64,000 nucleotides of DNA from Paulownia fortunei. Taxonomy: Eukaryota > Streptophyta > Magnoliopsida > Lamiales > Paulowniaceae. The stretch lies in assembly GCA_019321725.1 (NCBI GenBank), contig CM033107.1, positions 17,971,445-18,035,444 on the forward strand. The letters are read 5' to 3'. The notes beneath the pieces are model-generated. The model did no database searches. It saw only the letters and a program-made list of their open reading frames with translations, and was not told the origin of the DNA. Position 1 is the stretch's first letter; every line of letters starts with the position of its first letter. Made by a program: the position numbers and the translations under genes. Shown here piece by piece: positions 34,855 to 46,057 of the stretch.

Positions 34855-35532
34855 GTCTACAGTGCTGCTCTCGTGAAGGAATGCTGGCAATTCTTGGACT
34901 GGTTTAGTGTCAATAATTTTTCATATTTAGACAAACCATGAGCATGTTGGCCATTGGTAAATTACTCACACAAAACTTTTGTTTTATAAAATTCTAAAAT
35001 TCTTCAAGTTGGTTTGATAAGCCCAATAAGTTTTTATTCTTACTGGAAAAAAAAGAAAAAGAAAAACAAAAATACAAAACAAAACGTAGAAGAGCCTCCT
35101 TATGGAACTGCAATCAAGTAATGAAGACCTACTTAGTAGTGGTAGAACGACACCAAAAAGAATTGGGTAAAATGCATAAAATTCTTGTGCTTTTTAGAAC
35201 ATATAAAATACTTTCATGTAATGAAATCATAATCTAAATTTTTTCTATGTTCTTTAAAAGTTTGCACACGTACTCTTTCCATTAATAGACTCTAACAACT
35301 TCTATTTTAGTAGTAAATTGTTTGTTATATCATGCTAATAGACTCTTTAACAAGTTCAATTTCAATATTGAACTATATGTTATAATATTTTCTTGTAAAC
35401 TGATTTATGTGTGTGTATAACCAACGACAGATTATGCAGTCAAGGGCTAGCAGGGGGAACCGCCCTTGCCCCCTTCCCCCTTCCAACTTCATAATTTTTT
35501 TAAAATGATATAAATTTCATATGTAAAATTAT

Positions 35533-36719
35533 GGGTTAATCTCATTTTACCCACTTCTACTTTTGTTAAATATCATTTTATCCTTCTTATATTTTTAATT
35601 TTTTCACTTTATCCTCTTGTACTCTCATTTTATTTCATTTTACTCTCTTGTACTCTCATTATCTCACTTTATCCCCCTCTACTGTTAAAATAAATGACCA
35701 AACTGCCCTTACCTATTAATTTTAGTAAAATTACTTTAAAATAGGTTGATATTAATATATATATATTTATGTTTTAATAATAATTAATACTTAATATTAA
35801 ATTTATTTAAAATTTTATTATACTTCAATTTTAATAGATATTTTATAATATAACACAGTTCCTATTAAATTAGTATATAATAGGATATTTTTTATTATCT
35901 AATACGCTTTTACTTATAAATTTTCTATTGACTATAAATTTAAAAAAAAAATATTAAATATATAAAATATTAACAATATTTTTTATTATTAATAGAATTA
36001 TCATAAGTTCATAAAAACTATGTTAAATTCAAACATATCCATTATAATATCTAAAATGACTATGTTTTTAAATTTAGAAAAGTATTCATTAAATTATTTT
36101 AAATTTAAAACAGTATTTATCAAGTTACGATAATTTGACTATTTATAACTTATTTAATAGTATTAAAGTAAACCAAAAAATGACTTTTTTTGTATTTAAC
36201 ATTGTTTCTATGAAATTTTGATAATTTCATTAATAATAAAAAAATTATTACTAATATTTTACTTCTTTAACAAAATATAATTTGAAAATATATCATACAT
36301 CTTTTGTATTTATGATGAGTAGTAAATTTATAAGTAAAATGTATTAGCTAATAAAAAAATCCTACGATATAAAAATTTAATAGAAACTATGTTAATAAAA
36401 GAATAGGCATTAAAATAAGTACAATAAAAAATAAAATAAATTTAATATTAAGTATTAATTAATTAAGTTGAAAAAATTATTAATATTTAAATATAAGTGT
36501 ATTAAATTTAGAATATTATAAAGTAATGTTATAATGAGTAATAGGTAAGGGCAATTTGATTATTTTTCAAGAATACATAGTGGTAATTAAGTGAGACAAC
36601 AATAGTATAATGGAATAAAAGGAAATATAATGAGAATACCTCGATAAAGTGAGATAATTGAGAATATAGTGGGTAAAATGATACTCATAAAAAATAGAGG
36701 AGTAAAGTGAGATTAATCC
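35533..36719. mobile_element. Non-autonomous Mutator-like element, family B copy 1, 9-bp TSD
   Basis: Begins GGGTTAATCTCATTTTACCC and ends with the inverted GTAAAGTGAGATTAATCC. Inverted arms of about 170 bp carry the motifs CTTTATCC, GTACTCTCATTATCTCAC and CAAACTGCCCTTACCTATTA. The nonamer TAAAATTAT flanks both ends exactly (35524-35532, 36720-36728). The centre is very AT-rich without ORFs. It matches 52512-53715 in ends, arms and many internal blocks. Confidence 0.9.
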
Positions 36720-36728
36720 TAAAATTAT

Positions 36729-36925
36729 TAAATATTTATAATTGTGCTTCCCCAAAAAATTCAAATATTTCTTTTTCTATTATTCTTGAAAGAAAATACA
36801 ATCTCCCCGCAATATGAATTTTTTGACTCTAGCCCTATTTTATGCAAACTCATTTATGAACCATATATCTTATTCAAAAGTTAGCAAGCGTTGGACCGTG
36901 CTTACTACAAATCTATGGTCAAATA

Positions 36926-36963
<38 letters not shown>

Positions 36964-38180
36964 CAAATACATATGTATATAACTTATTTCATCAATTTAT
37001 TACACCGCGATGAAAAGGGCAAATAATTAAAGGGGTTGGGGGTTGGGGGTTGGGTTGGATGGCGGTTGTTTTGAGTGAGCGTGAGATAATATCGGGATAG
37101 GTTTGACTAAACTCGAGATCCACTTTATGAAGAAAATATTTGACCCGAGACTTATCATGTCTCGCTTTGATTATAGACCCATCTTGACTGACTCCGGAAC
37201 CAAAACCCAGTAGGTCCAACCCCTCTAGACTGACCAACCCGCTGATTAAAACTTTAGGCCTTGTATTCATTTGAAACATAGTTAGAAGGTCCATCTCTTG
37301 CACCTCAAATTCTAGCACAATAATTAAATTGAGAACCCAGTATTAATCACTACCCTCAAATTCAAAACACATACATTTGCAGGTTGATGATGATTCAGAA
37401 AAGAAAAAAGAAAACTAAAGCAAATTGGGCCAAAATTTCACAAAAAAAGTAGGATATGAGTAGTGTCTTTTTTTTTTTAACAAAAGAAGAAAAAGCTAGA
37501 CGAAAACTTCTTCAAACCTATACTTTTATATATACTATGAATGAGAAAATATGTAGAAAGATAACATAAGATTGGGGAAAACTACTTCACGGGGTGCGAT
37601 GTTTGCTCTAAGTGGATTCGCCTTCGGAGTCCAAGGCAATCGTCGGTTGTAAGTGGAAGGCCATGTGGAGTATCACTTGAGACAGCAGTGTGAGACACTG
37701 AGGCATTGGAGAAAACAAAAAACTAGTAGTATGACAGATCAGGTGGGTTCATTAGGACCCATTACCTATCTCGAACCTAGTTAAAAAAATTTAACTCGTT
37801 GCCTATTTCAAGATTCGTTTAACCACCCCAACCCGCCCTCATATTTATTGAGACTCATTGCCATCCTTAGTGAGTGTGCTTAGGGTTTTGGAGTGGTGGA
37901 GGTAGGGGTGGGTGGCAACGATATGGGTTGGTGTTAGGCGCTGGTGGCTGAGGTTTGGGTGGGAGTAGCATTGGTGGTAAAGTGTGGTTGCCACAGCGGG
38001 GGGTGAGGCATGGCCGCGGTTGTGGTTGGGGAAATAATGACGGAAGAGAAGGAGAAAAATAATAAAAAGAAGCAAAAGGTCAAAAGGAGAAAAAAAAAGA
38101 AGAAATTGAATACTATATTTAAGTTTTAGAAGAAAATAAATATATTTACTAATTGAAAACAAATTAAACATTAAAGATAC
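36729..38180. other. Intergenic stretch, no supported gene
   Basis: (TA)n at 36938-36961. A G-rich run GGGGTTGGGGGTTGGGGGTTGG near 37031-37052. The 108-codon minus frame at 36992-37318 covers this low-complexity sequence and shows no domain. The stretch 37600-37720 is GC-richer but unrecognised. Possibly old transposon debris (ACCCATT/CAACCCGCC motifs near 37756 and 37829). Confidence 0.35.
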
Positions 38181-38183
38181 ATT

Positions 38184-39450
38184 ATATAGTTATTTCCAGT
38201 TTTTACAAGTGGTGCAAATATTTTTTTAGTTAAAAACATCACTCAACAAAGTAAATTAAAAAGTTGAAGATATAATAGATAGTTGCAATATTTTCATAAC
38301 CAAACTACTTATCAAATCGGTCATGTTAATAATTAGCGCTTCAATCGGTAGGAGCGGTTCAACCGACAGTCGGACCGATTTAATGAAAATTGATTATTTT
38401 TTTTATTTTTTTTATGTAAAATGATAATATAATATATTTATTGTTATGCAATATATTTTAAATATAAAAATAAATAAATAATTACATAAAAAATATATAA
38501 TAAAACACAAAATCCAAATAATCAAATAAATATAACAAAATATCAAATTTAAACCTTTATAAAAATTAAAAACAAAAAAATTACAAAAAAGGATGAAAAC
38601 CGGTCAAATCGACCGGTTTTGACCAGTTTGACCGGTTGGTTAAACGATCTTTTGGGCCTAATCGAACCATATCGACCTCCGGAATTGGCTGATCCGGTCC
38701 GATTTTAAAAACATTGGACAGTTGTTTCAACTTTTATAATTGGATCAAATTTTTATAGTTAAATTTTTTACTTATTTATAAAAACTAAAAAAAATAGAAG
38801 AGATTGTTATTTCTTAATTTTTACTAGCGGAGCAAAACTTTTATGGTTGAAAATATTACTTAATGAAGTAAATTAGAAAATAAGAGGAATACAGATTTTT
38901 TTTTAAACAAATGGAACAAAAGGTTCAGCAAATTGAAAACAGAAGATAGAACTGATAGTTGTGTTAAATTCTTAGAAACGGGGTGAGTTTTTTGTAGTTA
39001 ATAATTTTGCTTATTGAAACAAATTAGGAAAAGGTACTTACAATACGTCTTCTGATTTTCATAAATGGAACAAAAAAGTTTATATAGTAAAAAGTATTAC
39101 GTACTGAGACAAATTATAAAAAAGAAGAAGAGATTATGGATAATCATTATAACCAAAATAGATAAATAAAAGTTATAATATACAGTTGTTTTAATTAAAA
39201 AAAAAAGAAGCAAAAAAATTTTGGAGTTAAAGTTATTACTTTACTTATAGTTGTGTTTTCAACTTTTTACAGAAGTAGCAAAATTTTTGATGGTTAATAA
39301 TATTGCTTATTGAAACAAATTTCAGATAAATAGAAGAAATATTACAAAAATATTTTCAATTTCTATAGATGGAGTAAAAAATTTCATATTTTAAAATATT
39401 ACTTAACACATTAAAAAGTAAAAGAGATAATTGATAAATATTTTTAATTT
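38184..39450. repeat. Ancient degenerate tandem array (~70-95 bp period)
   Basis: A unit with the consensus idea GGAGCAAAATTTTTATAGTTAA...ATTACTTAATGAAACAAATTAGAA recurs near 38210, 38744, 38828, 38910, 38978, 39064, 39200, 39272 and 39368. Each is accompanied by TAGTTGT..TTCAACTTTTA-like spacers. Copies are strongly diverged and spacing varies. A hAT-like MITE (38286-38716) interrupts the array. Confidence 0.6.
38286..38716. mobile_element. hAT-like MITE, copy 2, inserted in the tandem array
   Basis: Ends CAATATTTTCATAACC and GGTCCGATTTTAAAAACATTG are imperfect inverted copies. Flanking octamers GATAGTTG (38278-38285) and GACAGTTG (38717-38724) match at 7 of 8, as expected of a hAT 8-bp target duplication. 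The interior shares blocks with 8399-8788 and is rich in CCGGTC/GACCGG motifs near both ends. No coding capacity. Confidence 0.75.
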
Positions 39451-39462
39451 AAGAAATGGTTT

Positions 39463-39487
39463 GGGGGTGGGGGGGGGGGGGGGGGGG
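39463..39487. repeat. Long poly-G tract (G5TG19)
   Basis: GGGGGT followed by 19 uninterrupted G. Extreme for this AT-rich DNA and capable of quadruplex formation; length in an assembly is uncertain. Confidence 0.9.
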
Positions 39488-40832
39488 AAGCTTGGGATTT
39501 GCAAGTTTTCCAATGATGTATGGTACTTTTAATGATACAAATATATATATATATGTATATATATTATATTTAGTTAGTTATTTTACATGAATTTTTCGTT
39601 TAAAAAGCGTCTATCATATAATCCGTTTTGTATTTTTCACGAGTGGATTATCAACATTGTTAATTCCTTATCGAATGTGGATTTGGTGCAAACTTTTGAA
39701 TTTTATGAAGGATTTTAAATTATTTTTTTGATATTTCACAAAAATATAGAAAGTTTTATACATTTTACCCAAACAAATTTTCAAACTTTAGCAACTATCT
39801 GTTTTTATTAAATTTCTCTCTTATTTTCACCCCTCCAAAATTTATCCTGAGTTGTATTGTATGCACAATGTACACATTACAACAACAATAATAATAATGA
39901 CAAAATATTAAGCGATAGTTTTAAAATTATCACTAATAAATTGTGATAATATTTTTTCTTTTCAAAGTAATGATTTTCACCAACTTACCACTAACATCAA
40001 TTGTGCTAGAGTTGTCTTTAAGAAAGCTTGACAATTCAATGACTAATATAAATATTATCATAGAGTTATTATGGTAATCTTCTTCTACTATATTTATATT
40101 ACAACAAATTATCAATAATAATGACAATTATTACACACAATTCACGTCTTATTAAATAATTTCGATGGTGATAAATTTGTAAAAATTATTATTAAAATAA
40201 AATAAAAGATATTATCACTAAATACACGTCACTATTAATAATTTTGAGGTTAGCACTTAATAATTTTATTACTAATGTTACTTTTTTTTAGAGTGACGTG
40301 TATGTAGGTATTATATGCATATATGTATATGTCATTGTCAAAATATACGTATACAGGTAAGAATCCACTAAACTCTCGCTCAAGGACCACTGACACTTAG
40401 AAAAAGATAATAATCATTGTATTTGTGTACATTGTGGATCGTGATTACACATAACTTCATCATTACATTCTCCCCTTAAGAGACAACAATAGTTTCTTGT
40501 TTTTCTTGTTAGTGTAAAAAGCACAACGCCTACAAATTTAGTCTGCTGTTCTCCATTAAGACAGTGAAACTTGATTTAATATTTGCCAAACCATCATTAA
40601 CACAGTGGTTGACAAAAACGTTGCAATCAGTGTTATATTATCAGGTCATTATCGGTTTACTAACTTAACGAGTATTATTAATTTGATTTTTATCATTTGC
40701 TCTAATTTTAATAAAAAAATACTGTAGTTAATTCATCATTTAATAATTCAAGATGAAGCGAAAAAAATTATAAAAAATAAATAAGTAATCAGCATGACCA
40801 AGAAAAAAACACTATTTATATTACTAGATATC

Positions 40833-40873
<41 letters not shown>

Positions 40874-42586
40874 TATATGACTGCGTTTAGTGGAAAAAAT
40901 CATGATATCCCACAATAATTAAATACAAAATTAGTTATCGACATCGATAGTAACCCAGGCATTCCACAGTAGAACAAGCCCATTTGGTCCACATAGCACT
41001 TTATCACACAAATTCGATCAATATAAAATAAAGTATTATTTGCTAAACAAATTAAATATAAAAGATGAAAATGGAATACCCTTCTGAAATATGTGATAAT
41101 CAAAATAGCTGTATAAAGGGTTAAGCCCAAAAACTGGATATTTCTTTTAGTTGAGAAGAAATATAAGCCCAATTAAAGAAAAAAGATACCTGAACAAGTT
41201 ATAGAGCAAGCGACTCATAATGCAATGAAAGCCCAATAAAAAGTTACACCTTAGACTATCGAGCCAAGATTTTAAGAAGAAATACGCAAGACAAATAAGA
41301 GAACACCTTAAAGAAAACTTTATTTTTAAAATTTTCATTCCCATAATTGCTAGTTTTTTTTTAAATATATATAAAGATTAGTTGGAAAACTATATGTGTT
41401 CGAGAAATATTTTAAATTTTATGTTTATACAAACACAAATAGACACATAAATATATAGGTAGGTAGTAAAATTTTCTGGATTTGCAATATTGAGTTTTTA
41501 TCTCCAAGAATGGCAAGGAGTTAAACTTATTCTCATTTTTCAATAAAACAAGACAAGTCTGTATTTATTGCAAAAGGGCAAGTCAAAAGTGAAGAAAGAA
41601 TTTTTAGTAAATTATGATTATGACTATTATTATTATTATTATTATTTTTGCAAGAGTTTTCATGTCATATTCATAAATCACATTTACGAGATCCACTAAC
41701 ATGAGAAATAAGTAATTTGATGGCCTTTCAAGCAATTCCTAAAATCAAACCGTATATATAATCATGTTCTCATCGTGCCTTTTTTTATTTATGAAAAATT
41801 ATGTTTTCGGATTTTCTGTGCATACAAATTCTTCAATTTCGAGCATCATGTTTTCTAATTTCAATTATTTTTTTTATTTTAAAAATCAGATCGCATAACT
41901 GCGTGAATCAAGTTTCAAACTTTCAAATTAATTTGCGGTTGAAACAAGGCATTAGTTGAGTGAGTGGTATGAAAAGCTAAGAAATTAAATGTGTTCTTTG
42001 GATGGAGAAATGTTTTATGGGATAGAAAATTAATTTTATTTTAAATATATGAAGTATTTCTTTTTCAAGTAATGATAAAATTGAGATACCTTTGCAATTT
42101 TTTGGGAATTAAATGCACACTCAATTCCCACATTGCTTTGGAGACGATGCAATAATTAATTCATGATATGATTATTACATTTCGGCTTCATATTCTAAAG
42201 CATCAATTTCCCTCAAACTGACAAAGCACTAGAATCTGCATTACTTGTACTTACAATGATTTTCTTAGCTAGTATTTAGCACACTAGGACAGGTGTGGGG
42301 TTTCTGTTAGTTTTAGTCAATATCAATATTTTTAAACTCAAGCGAAAATTGAATTTGCTAAATTAATTGAGTTACTAGTTCAATTGGTTAGATCATTTTA
42401 AAAAAAAAATCAATTGACCTATTCTATATATATATATATATATAATACATATATCAAAGCTAAACACAATTATCAAGATAATAAACTATCAAATATAAAT
42501 AAAAGTAAAAATTGATCTTAATATACCAAAGTGCTTAAAAGAACTAGACAAAAAATAGGAGAAAGAAAACGTATGTGTATTTACAT
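39488..42586. other. AT-rich intergenic stretch, no supported gene
   Basis: Contains (TA)n at 39540-39568 and 40840-40870 and a (TTA)n run at 41624-41648. The minus frames at 40900-41344 give hydrophobic, domain-free peptides that I do not support as genes. Confidence 0.4.
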
Positions 42587-43876
42587 GGGATAAAGACAAC
42601 ATTCATTCTTTAAAGTGGTTTACATGGATATTTAGTTCTTTAAATTGATATGATATGATTTTAGTACACTAATTGTTAAAAATTGGCATAATTAGTCCAA
42701 TTTTTGCCAGAAAATTTAATTTTGATTGGAAATTGCTGAATGACACAATAAATCATTGAAATCTGCTGATATGAACTATAATTTGGGTGGAAAATAGCTG
42801 ATATGACGCTTAAGTGTATTATTTTGTGAATAATAAAATCTGTGCCACCTAGATAAAAAATGAGAGAGAAAAATTAAATAATAATTTATTTTATCTTTAT
42901 TTTTTATATTTTATAAAATTTCAAAAAAAAAAAAAAACTTTTTCATTTTTTTTCTCCATCATCTTCTTCCTTACCCACACCCACCGCCACCTCCACCACC
43001 CGCCGCTACCTACCTGCTGCCGCCACCACCCACCAACCTTATTTTCTTTCCTCCTCCCTCTGTTCTTCTTCTTCATCTTCTACCTAAATCCACACCCCAA
43101 ACCACCAACCTACCTCTTCTTCCACCTAAATCCACACCATAAAATTACTATCCACCTCTTCTTCCACCCAATTCCACATCCGAGACTACCAACCCATCTT
43201 TTCTTCCTTCAAAATCCACATCCCAAACCATATTATGAAAACTATTTTGTGTAAATTTTTCTTTATTTTATATTTTTGGTATTTAATAAATTATTTAATA
43301 TATTATATAAACTATTTTTTATTTTGTTTATTATTGAAATTGAAATACTTTCTAGCTTTTAATATTAAAAGTTTACTAACATCTTATTTCTTTATTTTCT
43401 AATTTATTTATTTATTTAAAGTAAGAAATTATTTAAAAATAATATGTAAAGTATTTTCATTTTTTTAATTTTACAGATTTTTTGAAGATGCTGGAGAAAA
43501 AAAAATAAAAAATTATTTTTTTTGAAATTTTATAGGTGGTAAAATAATTTATATTAAACAAATTATTATGTAATTTTTATAGGTCCACTTGAAAATTTCA
43601 CATATTTTGTTTATTTTCATCCATTTGTCCACATAATTGCTACATCATGTAATTTTTCCTCCAAATGCAAAAATCCTTATATTATAGTCCATGTCAACAA
43701 TTTCTACTAGTCTTTTGTGTCATATTAGCAATTTTCGATCAAAATTAATTTTTTTAGCAAAAATCAGACTAAACACGTCAATTTTAGAAAGTTAGTGCAC
43801 TAAAATCAAATTGTGTCAATGTAAGGACTAAATGTCTATTTAAGCAAACTTAAAGAACGGACTTCGTCTTTTTCCC
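42587..43876. mobile_element. Non-autonomous Mutator-like element with GC-rich interior (Pack-MULE candidate)
   Basis: Left arm 42587-42880 (GGGATAAAGACAACATTC..., GATTTTAGTACACTAATTG, CAATTTTTGCCAGAAAATT) is inverted at 43565-43876 (TTTTTTTAGCAAAAATCAGA, AGTTAGTGCACTAAAATC, GTCTTTTTCCC). TIR resembles that of the coding MULEs in the window. The centre at 42955-43230 is conspicuously GC-richer (ACCCACCGCCACCTCCACC) and contains about four imperfect ~42-bp repeats (CTCTTCTTCCACCTAAATCC...). This may be a captured host fragment encoding a Pro/His/Ser-rich stretch. No TSD seen; no intact ORF. Confidence 0.7.
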
Positions 43877-43904
43877 TTATGAGAGAGATCTAAAGAGATA
43901 AAGC

Positions 43905-44710
43905 GAATATGACTGTTGCAAAGTAAACATATGAAGAAATTGATAGAGAAGAAAGATAGACAATCTCCGACAAGAAAACATAGTCGAAAAACTAAAGTTA
44001 GGGTCATTGGTTACTCGGGTATCTAGTTTTGGCTGATTTTTAGCGGTTCATCATGAGTCTTTTGTGACCTATTTTTGAAGACAAATCAGACTTACCTTGT
44101 GGTTGAGTCTCGCTTTAATTAGCCAGACCAGCTGATTCGATCTGGTTTTCAAATCATTGGTCTGACATGAGATTGAAATTGGAGTTTACTACTTCACTAA
44201 TGAACTAAAAAATAGGAGATGCATGCATTCAAAAAGAAATACTTGTCTGCCTTAAATTATTGCTTTTATTTTTTTAGGCATTCAATAATAAGTATTTATT
44301 TTTTAAAATAAATTATTTTTTTCAATTATCTTATTTTACTTAAACGTGATATCACTAACTATCAACCAATACTTTATACTATATAAAATTATTACTGTTT
44401 TAACTTTTATCTGAAACTTTGTGTCAAGTCAAACTAAAATAAAAAACACTTGTCTATGTTTTGAAAATTATATTGGACTGGCTAGTTAAAGCGAGAATCA
44501 TCCACAAGAATGGTTCGATTTGTGTTCAAAATTGGATCACAAAAAACCTGTGGTGAACCACTAAGAACTGACCAAAATCAATGATCTGGACAAACCAATG
44601 ATCTCGAATTGTTAGTTATCCAATCATCTTTTTTATTGTACTTTTTTTGTCCATCAATTTTGATCTTTTTTCAAACGTTTACTTTGCAATTATCACGTTT
44701 GCTATAATAC
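43905..44710. repeat. Large inverted repeat (foldback), ~260-bp arms
   Basis: 43905-44168 is an inverted copy of 44453-44710. Examples are TTGCAAAGTAAACATATGA against CAAACGTTTACTTTGCAA, and GAGTCTCGCTTTAATTAGCCAG against GCTAGTTAAAGCGAGAATC. The arms contain CCAGATCG/TTTTCAAATCATTGG ends like hAT-type MITEs, so the structure may be two MITEs in opposite orientation. The loop is AT-rich. Confidence 0.65.
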
Positions 44711-46057
44711 TCAATGCAAAAGCATACCAAAGAATAAAAAGAAGAGTAGGATAAAAAAAGCCAGGAATTCTTATTGCCATATTTCAAAAGTAAATTTAAA
44801 AGTTATTACGTACAATGAAAAAGAAGTTTAAATAGCTAGGGTTACAAACTAATTAATAAAAAAACTAATATACCCTTACCAGTAGTCAAATAAAATAAAA
44901 CATCATAAATAACTCTAACATCCCCTCATAAACTCATGGTGCGGCTGCAAGAAGCATCAAGAGTTTGCCATTGATGCAACTGCAATAAGAATATGAACAA
45001 CAGACATTTTTGCAACAAGAGCAAAAGTCTTCTCATAATCCATACCGTAGTGTTAGGATGAAAATGAAAGTAAGGAATATGCTCAAGGAAGAAAACATGA
45101 CAAGATACATAAGATTTTCAAATAGTGCATCTGAATAGTGACACACTTATGAGTAATGTAGCAGAAGATTTTCAAATAGTGCAACAGAAGAATAAATACT
45201 TTGCAAGTGGTGTAACAGAAGAAGAAACACTTTTCAAATGCTGCAACAGAAGAAGAAATTGAAAAGTAATGCAGAAAATCTTGCTAATTTACAACCATTA
45301 CAATTAGAAACATCATCAGTTTGTGAATTTTCTAATGTCATATCAAAGAATGAAAACATAACCCAATTGTGAATGCCATAAATAGAAATTAAAAAAAAAA
45401 GAACTCAAAAGAAAGAAAGAAAAATTAACACTAGAAGTTGCAAAATTCGATACATGACTCAAACGAAACAAAGACGAATCAACACTTGAAGCTGTAGAAT
45501 CCAATACTAGAACTTAAATGAAATGAAGAGATAAATAAGATATGACAACAACAACAACATCTGCCAAGGAAGTAAAATATGAAGAACTGGGGATATAAGG
45601 TGTGAAGATCTAGAGTCTATGATTAAAATAGAAGAGAAATATACCTGAAACAGACAACTTGAAGCAGACATGCATAATCAAAACAGAAAATCAAAATACC
45701 AATATTTGAAGGAATCCGGTATGATTAGGCCCCATGGAATTATATGATCCATTCAAGTTGAATCCAAAAAACTCATATATGTTGTTAAATTTTATTCAGT
45801 GGATATGAATTAGAAATTCCATTAAGATGCCATGTTAAATTACTCAATATACAAACATATCAAAGAATCAAAGAGAAAAGAGAAGAGGAAAAAGAAAGTT
45901 AGGAATTCTTAGTCCAATGCTTCAAAAGTGGAATTGAAAGTTGATGTGTACAATGAAAAAAAGTTTAAATAGCTAGTGTTACAAACCTAAATAACAAAAA
46001 GACTAATACACCCATGCTAATAAACAAACAAAATAAAACATAATAAATAACTCAAAA
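44707..46057 (-). mobile_element. Collapsed Ty1/copia element with two LTRs, minus strand
   Basis: Direct repeats 44707-44922 and 45838-46057 share AGGAATTCTTA, CAATGAAAAAGAAGTTTAAATAGCTAG-like and AATAAAACAT(C/A)ATAAATAACTC blocks. On the - strand each contains the promoter-like GCTATTTAAAC. The downstream repeat is preceded by a GAGGGGA purine tract and starts TGTTAGAGTTATT. After the other repeat AACATGGCATCT resembles a degraded Met-tRNA PBS. Inside, - strand 45053-44940 encodes an RT-like YGMDYEKTFALVAKMSVVHIL. Only ~0.9 kb of interior remains, so most of gag-pol is deleted. Confidence 0.6.
45110..45265. repeat. Short tandem repeats (CAAATAGTGCAACAGAAGAAGAAA-like)
   Basis: Four imperfect copies of a unit related to TTTTCAAATAGTGCAACAGA lie in the interior of the collapsed copia element. 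Confidence 0.6.

Noticed and set aside
36814..37026. 70-codon ORF with IYIYIY run
   Set aside because: Produced by a (TA)n microsatellite.
36992..37318. 108-codon minus ORF with Pro/Gln-rich tail
   Set aside because: Overlaps a GGGGTTGGGGGTT simple repeat and shows no domain or promoter; too weak to call.
42587..43876. Target-site duplication for the Pack-MULE-like element
   Set aside because: Flanking nonamers (TATTTACAT and TTATGAGAG) do not match convincingly.
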